From an uncultured Lachnospiraceae bacterium (GTDB lineage Bacteria > Bacillota > Clostridia > Lachnospirales > Lachnospiraceae), in assembly GCA_947564645.1 (NCBI GenBank), contig CANOCU010000011.1, positions 1-64,000 on the forward strand: a DNA stretch of 64,000 nucleotides. The letters run 5' to 3'. Positions 25,460 through 33,784 of the stretch are shown in pieces. The position numbers and the translations under genes are program-made. Positions within the stretch are counted from its first letter, which is position 1; each line of letters starts with the position of its first letter. The notes under the pieces were generated by a model, which had not been told where the DNA came from, searched no databases, and saw nothing but the letters and a program-made list of their open reading frames with translations.

Positions 25460-28036
25460 ATGAATCTAAATTTTCTCGGCGGCGCCATGGAAATCGGCGG
25501 CAGCTGCATTTATCTTAACATAGCAGGCAAAGGCATTCTGTTGGATGCCGGTATCCGGCAGGGGGCCGCGAAAGATCCTCTCCCGGATTTCCGCTCGCTG
25601 CAGGATGCGGGCGGCCCGGACGCCATCCTCATCAGCCATGCGCATATGGACCATATCGGCACCCTGCCTCTTGTCAGCAAGGCCTATCCGAATGCGCCGA
25701 TCTACATGACGGCCATGACCGCCGACCTGACCAGAGTGCTTCTGTATGACAGCCTGAAGATCATGAACAACAGAGAGGGGGAGATTCCCCACTATTCCGA
25801 GCAGGATGTGCTGTCCATGTTGGGGCGCATTCATCCCCTGGGCTACCAGACGCCGTTTCCGATCCTGGACGGCGTAACGCTGACGCTCTATCCGGCGGGC
25901 CATATCGCGGGCGCCTCCTGCATCTACCTTGTCACGGAGGAAGGCAGCCTGTTCTACTCCGGCGATTTCTCCGCCTTTTCCCAGCGCACCGTGGAGGGAA
26001 TCAGCATCCCCAAACTGCGGCCGGACGTTGCCATTGTGGAGACTACCTACGGTAACCGCCTGCATTCCAACAGACAGGTGGAAGAGAAAAGACTGGTGGA
26101 GCTGGTGCGGGAATGTCTCTCGCAGAACAGGAAGATCCTCATCCCGGCTTTTGCCCTGGGACGCGCGCAGGAAGTACTGCTGATCCTCCGCGCCGCCATC
26201 CAGAATCAGGAGATTCCCGCGGTGCCGGTCTATGTGGACGGCATGGTCCGGGATATCAACATCATGTATACGAGGAATCCCACCTATCTGAAGAACGCCC
26301 TCGGAAAGCGCATTCTGAAAGGCAGCGAACCTTTTTATACAAAAGAGATCCAGGCCGTCGCGCCCATGCAGAAGCGGGAGGAGCTCCTGTCGGGAAGTGA
26401 GCCCGTCATCTTCCTCGCAAGCTCCGGTATGCTCACCGGCGGTCCCAGCGTCCAGTATGCACAGAAGCTGGCCGCCTCAGAAGATGCCTGCATCATCATC
26501 ACCGGCTATCAGGACGAAGAGTCCCCCGGCAGACAGCTTCTCAATCTGCTGGAGGATCCCGCCGATGCCAATCTGACCTTAAACGGCAGCACCGTTCCCG
26601 TAAAATGCCGGATCGAGCAGGTCGGTCTATCCGCCCACGGAGACAAGATGGAGATCCAGAGTCTGTTGGAACGACTCTCGTCGCGGCATATTTTCCTGGT
26701 GCACGGCAATCGCGACGCCATGGAGGAACTGGGCAGCGAACTGGCCGGACAGGATTACCGCAGGCATGTCTATCTGCCGGAATGCGGCCAGTCCTACGAG
26801 GTCGTTCTGCACAATAAGCGGAAGCAGGCGTCCTTCGTTCCTGCCTTTACCATGCAGAAAAGAAACGCCTACACGCCGGCCGACGATAAGCTGCTGTGGG
26901 AATACTGGCGGGAACATTATCCGGACAGGCATTTTGCCGTCTCGCAGCTTGCCCACATCTGGTATGGAAGGGAGATCACGCAGGACTTAGTCCTGCAGTC
27001 CATGCAGGAAGCGCTTGGAACGAGCTGCTATTTCGCGCCGAACAGCCGCCGGCTCTTCCTCTGGGACGCCGTGACGCCGGAAGAAGCGGCGGAAAGTCTG
27101 AAGCCGAAGGAACTGACCCAGCAGGCATTATCCCTGTACATCGAACAGTTCTTCGGGCATTTCTCCTACCGGAAGATCGGTTACCATTTCGACCGCCGGG
27201 AGATCGTCCTGCAGTTCGACTATCCGGATGCACAGGATCTTACGGCCTTCCGGGATGCGGCGGCGGCCTTTGCCGAAGCCACCGGCTGGACGGCCCGGCC
27301 CAACCCTGCCACTAATCACAATGCCGCCTCCCTGCTGCTCTCGGCACTGTATGGAGACCGGCTGGAGAAGCTGTCTTACCATACCGACCGGAAAACCTAC
27401 ACGATCGGTCTGAGCGGAGAAGCGGACGAGCAGGATCAAAGCGCCGCTGCCTGTTTCCAGGAGACTACAGGCTGGAGTCTTATCGTAAACGGAGAATCTT
27501 TGGCATGTCGCCCGAACGCTTCCGCCCCGGAAACGGCAGACGGCTCTGCTTCCGGCAGAAGTGCCGGATCCGAAACCGGCAATTCCTTCTTCCGCCCCGG
27601 CGATCCAAATCTGAAACCGGCGGAACAGAACCTGGCCTTCTCCTGCATCGACCTGGCTTTCGAAGGGCAGCCCCACCGGCCGGACCGCAAAAGCTTACGA
27701 CACGACCATGAGGGCAGTTATCTGGAGCTTAGCTTTATCTCTCCCGCCGTCGGATACCGCTACCCGGAACTGCTGCAGTCCCTGGCCGATCAGACCGGCT
27801 GGCGCATCTGTGTCGGGGATAAGGTAAACCAGAATGAATTGCTTAAGATCGCCCAGCTTCTGTGTATGCAGTACGGGATTCCCTCTGGCAAGAATCCGTC
27901 CTATCTGCCGGAACGCAGAGTCGTTCAGGTCAAGATTAAAAGCACCGCCGGAGCCGAGACAGACTCCGAAAGCACGGCCCGGGCAGCCGCGGAATTTCTG
28001 GCACGGACAGGGTGCGAGATTCTATTTATAAAATAA
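25460..28036 (+). CDS. Metallo-beta-lactamase/beta-CASP ribonuclease-like protein with a repeated C-terminal extension
   Basis: Predicted 858-residue protein. Residues 1-460 are an MBL plus beta-CASP module of the CPSF/RNase J type: SHAHMDH at 59-65, YSGDFS, the ETTYGNR segment, ASSGMLTGG and the closing GLSAHGD and VHGNRD motifs. It therefore probably binds two Zn ions and cleaves RNA. The remaining 400 residues are unusual: several units of about 80-100 residues each carry an ATGW/TTGW/QTGW pattern followed by a conserved Asn or Val stretch. The start at 25460 is supported by GGAAAGG and a promoter just upstream. RNA processing is the best guess; the extension may bind RNA. Confidence 0.8.
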   Translation: MNLNFLGGAMEIGGSCIYLNIAGKGILLDAGIRQGAAKDPLPDFRSLQDAGGPDAILISHAHMDHIGTLPLVSKAYPNAPIYMTAMTADLTRVLLYDSLKIMNNREGEIPHYSEQDVLSMLGRIHPLGYQTPFPILDGVTLTLYPAGHIAGASCIYLVTEEGSLFYSGDFSAFSQRTVEGISIPKLRPDVAIVETTYGNRLHSNRQVEEKRLVELVRECLSQNRKILIPAFALGRAQEVLLILRAAIQNQEIPAVPVYVDGMVRDINIMYTRNPTYLKNALGKRILKGSEPFYTKEIQAVAPMQKREELLSGSEPVIFLASSGMLTGGPSVQYAQKLAASEDACIIITGYQDEESPGRQLLNLLEDPADANLTLNGSTVPVKCRIEQVGLSAHGDKMEIQSLLERLSSRHIFLVHGNRDAMEELGSELAGQDYRRHVYLPECGQSYEVVLHNKRKQASFVPAFTMQKRNAYTPADDKLLWEYWREHYPDRHFAVSQLAHIWYGREITQDLVLQSMQEALGTSCYFAPNSRRLFLWDAVTPEEAAESLKPKELTQQALSLYIEQFFGHFSYRKIGYHFDRREIVLQFDYPDAQDLTAFRDAAAAFAEATGWTARPNPATNHNAASLLLSALYGDRLEKLSYHTDRKTYTIGLSGEADEQDQSAAACFQETTGWSLIVNGESLACRPNASAPETADGSASGRSAGSETGNSFFRPGDPNLKPAEQNLAFSCIDLAFEGQPHRPDRKSLRHDHEGSYLELSFISPAVGYRYPELLQSLADQTGWRICVGDKVNQNELLKIAQLLCMQYGIPSGKNPSYLPERRVVQVKIKSTAGAETDSESTARAAAEFLARTGCEILFIK

Positions 28037-28101
28037 GAAAACGTCCATCGATAACCTGTGCATTCGCCTGGCCTGAATCCGCACAGCCTGCAATATCAAA
28101 C

Positions 28102-28125
28102 AAGGGAGCCTGCACCGACTCCCTT
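28102..28125 (+). terminator. Terminator between convergent genes
   Basis: AAGGGAG and CTCCCTT pair around a 10-base loop, followed by TCTTTCTT on the + strand, 66 bases after the beta-CASP stop. It also lies 3' of the converging DUF2130 gene and may serve both. Confidence 0.6.
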
Positions 28126-28162
28126 CTTTCTTCCGCTCAGACGCCTTAACCCGCATCCTGGC

Positions 28163-29398
28163 TTACTGCTCTTCCCTCTTCAATTCGTCAAACTTCTCCC
28201 GCACGCTGGGCGCATTCTTCGTCAGTCTCTTGATCGTCAGATCCTCCGCCTTGTTATTCGCCAACCGCAGGTTATTCTCCGACGAAAGCAGTGCGTCTTT
28301 CGTCTTCTGCAGATGTGTGATCGTCTTATCGATCTCGTCGATCGCCGTCTTGAACTTGTCGCTGGCCAGCCTGTAATTGCGCGCAAAGCCATCCTTAAAG
28401 GCGTTCATATTCTCTTCAAAATGCAAAAGATCGATCTGCTGATGCTTCGTCACCTCCAGTTCCTGCCGGTACTGCAGGGAATTCAGCGCCGCATTGCGCA
28501 GCAGCGTGATGATCGGGATAAAGAACTGGGGGCGGATCACATACATTTTCTCATATTTATAAGAGACATCCACGATACCGCCGTTATACAGGTCGTTATC
28601 GATTTCCAACAGGGAGACTAAGATCGCATACTCGCACCCCTTCTCCCGTCTGTCCTTATCCAGTTCCTTCAGGAAATCCTCGTTCTTATGTTTGGTGGCC
28701 GTCTCGTCCATCTCGTTCTTCATCTCGAACATAATGGAGAGGAACTCGACGCCGTCCGCCGCCTCTCTGAAGATAAAATCCCCCTTGCTGCCGGTCCGCG
28801 CATCATTGTCCTTCTCAAAGTAAGCTCTTGGAAACGCCGTCATCCGCAGCGCATTAAACTGGTTCAGACAGTGCTGCTCCAGGCTCTCTCCGATCATCTT
28901 CGTCGACTGCCTGGCCTTAAAATCCTTATAGTATTCGATCTGTTCGTCCTTCAGCCGCAGTCTGTCCTCATACTGTTTCTGCAGGGCCTGTTCCTTTAAC
29001 TGGCTCTCCGTCTCCTTCCCCGACAGCCGGCTTCGCAGCTCCGTGATCTGTGTCGCCTTCTCGGAGAGTTCCCTGTCCTTCTTCTGCACCGCCTCCGAGA
29101 CAGCCAGCTTCTTCTGCGTCTCGCTGTTGTCAAGCTGTGCTCTCAGCAGTGCAATCTCCCTCTCCTTCTCGGACAGCGCCGCTTCTTTCGAAGAAAGCGC
29201 TCTGTCAAAGGCCTCCTTCTGCTTCATCTGCGCCAGTTCCAGATCCTTTTTCTTCAGATCTTCCAGTTCTTTCTCCCGCTGCCGCAGTTCCCTGTCAAAT
29301 TCCTGATCCCTGACCTGCTGCACGATCTGCGCATAACCGGACTCATCCACCGCAAAGACCTCGCCGCAGTTCGGACACTTAATCTTCTGCATTGACAT
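28163..29398 (-). CDS. DUF2130 domain protein with zinc ribbon and long coiled coil
   Basis: Predicted 411-residue protein. Residues 5-20 contain a CPNCG half zinc ribbon. Residues 30-180 are a charged Glu/Lys/Gln-rich coiled coil. The DUF2130 core follows (GESLEQHCLNQFN, FEKDNDARTGSKGDFIF near 205, IMFEMKNEMDETATKHKNE near 225, CEYAILVSLLE near 260), which resembles a restriction-endonuclease-like fold with Asp, Glu and Lys in the right order. Function is unknown; a nucleic-acid role is inferred from the fold resemblance. It is a single gene, convergent with the beta-CASP gene. Confidence 0.85.
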   Translation of the reverse strand: MSMQKIKCPNCGEVFAVDESGYAQIVQQVRDQEFDRELRQREKELEDLKKKDLELAQMKQKEAFDRALSSKEAALSEKEREIALLRAQLDNSETQKKLAVSEAVQKKDRELSEKATQITELRSRLSGKETESQLKEQALQKQYEDRLRLKDEQIEYYKDFKARQSTKMIGESLEQHCLNQFNALRMTAFPRAYFEKDNDARTGSKGDFIFREAADGVEFLSIMFEMKNEMDETATKHKNEDFLKELDKDRREKGCEYAILVSLLEIDNDLYNGGIVDVSYKYEKMYVIRPQFFIPIITLLRNAALNSLQYRQELEVTKHQQIDLLHFEENMNAFKDGFARNYRLASDKFKTAIDEIDKTITHLQKTKDALLSSENNLRLANNKAEDLTIKRLTKNAPSVREKFDELKREEQ

Positions 29399-29540
29399 TC
29401 ATTCCTTCCCGATACTGCCTGCCGTTCCATAATGCCCGGCGCCCTCTCCCCGCTGCCGCCAGAAAGCGCCGCAATAATCCGGCGAAGTGCCACTCCCTGG
29501 TACTCTGTACTAGTACAACAAATATTAATTATTCGTAGTA

Positions 29541-30131
29541 CTAATCAATCTCCTGCGCATCCACATCCAGCGCCTCGGCTTCCTGCCGCAGCACCTTCGC
29601 CGTCTTCGAGACCCTGGATACGATCCACAGATCCGACACCCCGTCATAGATAAGGAAGAATCCGATCAGCGTCACCACCGTATCCAACGCCGCAAAAGGC
29701 TTGAAGATAAGCAGCGCACCAAATCCCACCGTCACCAGGCCCAGGATCAGTGCCACCCACCATTTGTCATATTTCTCCTTACAGAGCGCCACCGCCTGCT
29801 GCAGATTGTTCAGACCGTGCACCGCGATCACGATCCCCACGATGATGGGAATGATCGCCAACACCTTCTCCGGCTTGATCACGATCCAGACTCCGACCAC
29901 GGCAAATATGATCCCCACGATCATATTCATCTGCGTGTACATGCTGCCGTCTCTGTCAAAAAAGCTCTCCGCCAGCCGCACCAGTCCGCCCAGGATCAGC
30001 ACCGAGCCGATGGCAATGCACACGATATGCATCGACATCCCCGGCCAGATGGCAAGCACCAGCCCCAACGCGATACATAAGATAGCTGAGATCACCACAT
30101 TTTTCTTCAGTTTCTTTAACAGGCTGCCCAT
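29541..30131 (-). CDS. HdeD-like DUF308 membrane protein
   Basis: Predicted 196-residue membrane protein with six hydrophobic segments and a short charged C-terminal tail. The repeated pattern of Gly-rich helices (GLVLAIWPG near 25, GGLVRLAESFF near 48, GFGALLIFKPFAAL near 145) matches HdeD/DUF308 proteins, some of which help acid resistance in enterobacteria. The role in Bacillota is unknown. An AGGAGGGGG site precedes the ATG. A half copy of the palindromic motif lies just upstream. Confidence 0.85.
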   Translation of the reverse strand: MGSLLKKLKKNVVISAILCIALGLVLAIWPGMSMHIVCIAIGSVLILGGLVRLAESFFDRDGSMYTQMNMIVGIIFAVVGVWIVIKPEKVLAIIPIIVGIVIAVHGLNNLQQAVALCKEKYDKWWVALILGLVTVGFGALLIFKPFAALDTVVTLIGFFLIYDGVSDLWIVSRVSKTAKVLRQEAEALDVDAQEID

Positions 30132-30150
30132 AATATCCCCCTCCTATAGT

Positions 30151-30170
30151 TATAAGTAAACGACATAACA
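30151..30170 (-). repeat. Half copy of the palindromic motif upstream of the HdeD-like gene
   Basis: Read on the minus strand this is TGTTATGTCGTTTACTTATA, which matches the copy at 13430 almost fully apart from one inserted base. It lies about 20 bases upstream of the HdeD-like start. Confidence 0.4.
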
Positions 30171-30248
30171 TATTTTTGCTTTCGATCCTGTTGCTTCTAT
30201 TTTATTCCTTTTGGGCAGTAAACACAACCGCAGATTTTTCTATACCTT

Positions 30249-30734
30249 CTATATCTTAAGAAATCCTTTTCTCTCCATCAGCTTATAGATCCCGAATCCC
30301 AGCGCAACCCCCAGGCAGTTTAGCAGAATATCATCCACATCAAAAGCCCCGAAGGCGCTGAACAGCTGAAAAGTCTCGATCCCCAGCACGAAGGTAAAGG
30401 CATTCACGAACATAGCGGAAAACTTCCTGCCGTCCTGGGATACCAGCGGAAACAGAAAGCCGAAGGGCACAAAGGCCAGGACATTTCCCGCCAAATTCTC
30501 CACACTATTTAGTTTATAGGCATAATCTATATACATCTTGATCGTATGAAACGGCACGAAATTGGCCGTCCCCAGCCCTTCCAGAATCACGCCCTTCTGC
30601 CACGTATCGGCGATGGCCCGCAGCTGTTCAAAGGGGTATTTGAAGATAATGACCTTGATGACCACCACGATATAAAGGGCGAAAAGAAATTTCAGGAAGC
30701 GCTTTGATTTCAGTTTCTCTAGTTCAATCCTCAT
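30249..30734 (-). CDS. VanZ family protein
   Basis: Predicted 161-residue membrane protein with four hydrophobic segments. NFVPFHTI near residue 55, the NVLAFVPFGFLFPL segment near 85 and FDVDDILLNCLGVALGF near 130 are the standard VanZ-family landmarks. VanZ of Enterococcus gives low-level teicoplanin resistance, but most family members have no known link with glycopeptides. Its ATG overlaps the stop of the dehydrogenase gene by four bases (ATGA), so the two are translationally coupled. Confidence 0.88.
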   Translation of the reverse strand: MRIELEKLKSKRFLKFLFALYIVVVIKVIIFKYPFEQLRAIADTWQKGVILEGLGTANFVPFHTIKMYIDYAYKLNSVENLAGNVLAFVPFGFLFPLVSQDGRKFSAMFVNAFTFVLGIETFQLFSAFGAFDVDDILLNCLGVALGFGIYKLMERKGFLKI

Positions 30735-31717
30735 TTAATCTCCCATGGATTCTCTTTTCCTTCCATATGGCATCTGCAACTCATCAGAGAGTCCCTGACC
30801 ACCGTTTCCACATAGTTTCTGGTATAAAAAGCCATATGGTGCGACACTGTCACATTCGGAAAGCTTCTGAGCAATGCAAGCTCCTTATTCTTTAATATAT
30901 CCGATTTGTGGTCATAATAGTATAGTCCGAACTCATTTTCCACCACATCCAGTCCCGCGGCGCCGATCTTGCCCGCCTCGATGGCCTCGATAAAAGCGTC
31001 CGAATCGATCAGCGCGCCTCTGGCCGTGTTGATAATTACCACGCCGTCCTTCATCTGCGCTATGGTATCCGCACCGATCAGATGGAAATTGTCTTCCGTC
31101 AGCGGCGTATGCAGCGTGATCACATCCGCCTCCTTCCAGATCCGGGCAAGCGGCACATAAGAGGCGTACTGTCTGACTTCTTCCTTCTCATACAGATCAT
31201 GCGCCAGAATACGGCAGCCGAACCCGGACAGGCTGCGGACCACCGTCGCACCGATTCGTCCCGTTCCGATGACTCCTACGGTCAGATCCTTTAACTCCCT
31301 GCCGTTTAAGCCCGCCAGCGTATAATCCTGCAGCGCGGTCCGTCCCAGGATCGCACCCATCTTGCGGATGGACATCAGGATCAGCATCACCGTATAGTCG
31401 GCTACTCCATGCGGGCCGTAAGGCGCGTTTCCCACCCGGATGCCGCATTCCTTCGCCGCCTCCAGATCGATATGATCGTAACCGATCGTTCTTGTAGTGA
31501 TATATTCTATCCCCTGTTCCCGAAACGCCCGCATCAGCTGCGCGTCGATCTTAGAGGTGATCACATCCACGCAGCGGCTGCCCTGACACAGAGAAACATT
31601 GTCAAGATCCGGCGCATCCGCACACAACACAACTTCCATTCCCAATTCTTTTGCATATTCCAGAAACAGGTCCTTCTCGTCAAAGGCCCTGCAATTATAT
31701 ACCGTTACCTGCATCAT
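30731..31717 (-). CDS. D-2-hydroxyacid dehydrogenase (D-lactate dehydrogenase/VanH-like)
   Basis: Predicted 328-residue NAD-dependent enzyme of the D-LDH group, reducing pyruvate or a related 2-oxoacid. The N-terminal RTIGYDHIDLEAA near residue 75, the NAD loop VGVIGTGRIGATV near 148, catalytic Arg in INTARGALID near 230, Glu in VVENEFGLYY near 258 and His in VSHHMAF near 293 are all visible. This set is shared by fermentative LdhA and VanH. A fermentative role is likeliest because no D-Ala-D-Lac ligase gene (vanA) is present. Coupled to the VanZ-like gene. Confidence 0.88.
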   Translation of the reverse strand: MMQVTVYNCRAFDEKDLFLEYAKELGMEVVLCADAPDLDNVSLCQGSRCVDVITSKIDAQLMRAFREQGIEYITTRTIGYDHIDLEAAKECGIRVGNAPYGPHGVADYTVMLILMSIRKMGAILGRTALQDYTLAGLNGRELKDLTVGVIGTGRIGATVVRSLSGFGCRILAHDLYEKEEVRQYASYVPLARIWKEADVITLHTPLTEDNFHLIGADTIAQMKDGVVIINTARGALIDSDAFIEAIEAGKIGAAGLDVVENEFGLYYYDHKSDILKNKELALLRSFPNVTVSHHMAFYTRNYVETVVRDSLMSCRCHMEGKENPWEIK

Positions 31718-31791
31718 CCGTTCGTCCTTCTTTCTTTGTCCTGATCTTACCTGTCATTTCCTTAAGCCGGCGCGCAGCGTCCGGCACTTCT

Positions 31792-33090
31792 CTACTTCTT
31801 ATCGATCTTCTTCGAGATGATCTTCTTGATAATAAGCGGCTCCTCGATCTTGATCTTAGCCGCCTCCTCCAGTTCGCGCTCTTCCTCCTCGACGCTTTTC
31901 AGCTTCGACTGGTAACTGCGCTCCACTTCCCGCTCGTATTCCTCCACAATCGCGATATCCTCCGGCCGGATCCGCCGGAACTTGTTAAATCCCGCCGCCA
32001 GGATCTTCAGGCTCTGCCTGGTGGTGTCGAAAGCGCCGTCCTCATAGAGATTGATCACGATGATACCGATCGGCACCGCCAGGATCATCCCCATCACGCC
32101 AGCCACCTTATACCCGATAAACAGCAGAAACAGCGTGGGAATCGCATCCACACCGATGGAATCCCCCACGATCTTCGGCTGGATCACCTGCCGCACAAGC
32201 TGTCCCGACAGCCAGATGATGATCAGCCCCACTGCCATCTTATAGTCTTTACTTAAGATCTCGATCACTGCCCAGGGAAGCATCACCGTCCCCGTACCGA
32301 AGACCGGCAGGAAGTCCAGAAAGGCAATGCCCAGCGCTACTAGCGGCACATACCGCACCTTTAAGATAAACAGCCCGATCACCAGCATCACATAGATCCA
32401 ACACTCGATCTTAAACTGCGCCTTGAAGTAACCGCCCACCGCGTTGCGGAAGCTCCGGCGGATCAAGTCAAACCGGTAAAGCACCGCACCCGGCACATAC
32501 TTTTTCATGATATTTGCCATGTATCCCTTGTCCGCCACGAAGAAATAGGCGGAAAGTATACACATGATGACCCCTAAGAAGATATCCGGCAGCTGTTTGG
32601 CCACATTTCCCACCGCCTCGAAGGTCGGCGAACCGATGCCCTCGATGATACCGCCAAAATAAGTGCCCATCTCCGAGCCAAGATTATCCAGCGTTCTCTG
32701 TGTTTCTGCCGGCAGCTTATTGAAGATCCCCTCCAGATTATCTCCGACTTCATTGAACTCCTCCACGATGCTTTCCCACAGCATGGGCAGTTCATTGACG
32801 AAATTAATACCCTCTTTCATGAGCTTTGCTCCGACCGCATAGAACAGCAGGATCACCACCGCAAGCACGGCCACGATCACGATCACCGACGCACCCTTCC
32901 GCCGTATCTTCATCCGCTCCTCGAAGAAACGCACCACCGGCGAAGCGATCAGCGAAATAATCCACCCGATGATAAACGGCATAAAGAAAATGATGCACCG
33001 CGGCAGCAGAAAAATACACAAAAGCAGTATGATCAGCGCCGTCAGCAGGTTCAATATCACCTTAAGGTATGTCCTGATCGATTGTCTCAT
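31792..33090 (-). CDS. AI-2E family transporter
   Basis: Predicted 432-residue membrane protein with about eight hydrophobic segments in the AI-2E/PerM arrangement: two N-terminal helices, a long hydrophilic extracytoplasmic loop (about 70-150), and a C-terminal set including FLPVFGTGTVMLPWAVIE near 265. The tail after residue 380 is a charged coiled coil of Glu/Lys. ATG at 33090 is chosen over the preceding TTG because GGAGGA is 6 bases before it. Family members export autoinducer-2 or act as Na+/H+ antiporters; the substrate here is not predictable. Confidence 0.88.
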   Translation of the reverse strand: MRQSIRTYLKVILNLLTALIILLLCIFLLPRCIIFFMPFIIGWIISLIASPVVRFFEERMKIRRKGASVIVIVAVLAVVILLFYAVGAKLMKEGINFVNELPMLWESIVEEFNEVGDNLEGIFNKLPAETQRTLDNLGSEMGTYFGGIIEGIGSPTFEAVGNVAKQLPDIFLGVIMCILSAYFFVADKGYMANIMKKYVPGAVLYRFDLIRRSFRNAVGGYFKAQFKIECWIYVMLVIGLFILKVRYVPLVALGIAFLDFLPVFGTGTVMLPWAVIEILSKDYKMAVGLIIIWLSGQLVRQVIQPKIVGDSIGVDAIPTLFLLFIGYKVAGVMGMILAVPIGIIVINLYEDGAFDTTRQSLKILAAGFNKFRRIRPEDIAIVEEYEREVERSYQSKLKSVEEEERELEEAAKIKIEEPLIIKKIISKKIDKK

Positions 33091-33143
33091 CAAAATTCCT
33101 CCATTCCAAGTTAAGCCGCCCCTCTGTTTATCGTACCGTATTG

Positions 33144-33743
33144 CTACTTCTCTTCCTCAGCCTCCAGCATCTGATCCAGAAGCTCGTAGATCTCCTCCCG
33201 TCCCTGCTTCGACAGCGAAGAATAAGGAATGACCGTCGTATCCTCCACCACCGCCAGCGTATCACAGATCAGCTTCACCTGCTTTGGCACCTGGCTTCTC
33301 TTGATCTTATCCAGCTTCGTGGCAATGATGATCGGTTTATATCCTCTGTCCAGGATCCAGTCATACATGATCCTGTCATTCTCGGAAGGCGCATGTCTGA
33401 TATCAATCAGAAGAAACACCGCACAGATCTTCTTCGACTGATGCAGATAATCCTCGATCAGCTTCCCCCACTGCGCCTTCACTTTCTCATTGGCCGTGGC
33501 ATATCCGTATCCCGGCAGATCGACGAAATACATCTGGCCGTTGATATTATAATAGTTGATCGTCTGCGTCTTCCCCGGCTGGGAACTGGTACGCGCCAGA
33601 GACTTGCGGTTCATCAGCCCGTTGATCAGCGACGACTTCCCCACATTACTCTTCCCCGCAAAAGCCACCTCCGGCAGCACATTCTCCGGCAGCGTGCTCG
33701 TGATCCCACACACCGTCTCCAAATTTACATTCCTGATTACCAT
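33144..33743 (-). CDS. engB: Ribosome biogenesis GTP-binding protein YihA/YsxC/EngB
   Basis: Predicted 199-residue GTPase needed for large ribosomal subunit assembly. G1 GKSNVGKSS (about residue 30), G2 around the Thr of KTQTINYY, G3 DLPGYG and G4 TKLDK are all in place. The start at 33743 is chosen because GGGAGA lies shortly before it and the conserved N-terminus (VIRNVNLETVCG) begins there; a longer frame would overlap lon. It directly follows lon, 41 bases after the lon stop, as in many Bacillota. Confidence 0.95.
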   Translation of the reverse strand: MVIRNVNLETVCGITSTLPENVLPEVAFAGKSNVGKSSLINGLMNRKSLARTSSQPGKTQTINYYNINGQMYFVDLPGYGYATANEKVKAQWGKLIEDYLHQSKKICAVFLLIDIRHAPSENDRIMYDWILDRGYKPIIIATKLDKIKRSQVPKQVKLICDTLAVVEDTTVIPYSSLSKQGREEIYELLDQMLEAEEEK

Positions 33744-33784
33744 CTTTTTCTCCCTATATACTTCTGGTAGAGCGTCCTTCTTAA

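Noticed and set aside
30249-31717. Vancomycin/teicoplanin resistance cluster
   Set aside because: Only VanH-like and VanZ-like proteins are present. No vanA/vanX, two-component system or mobile context; both families occur widely without resistance.
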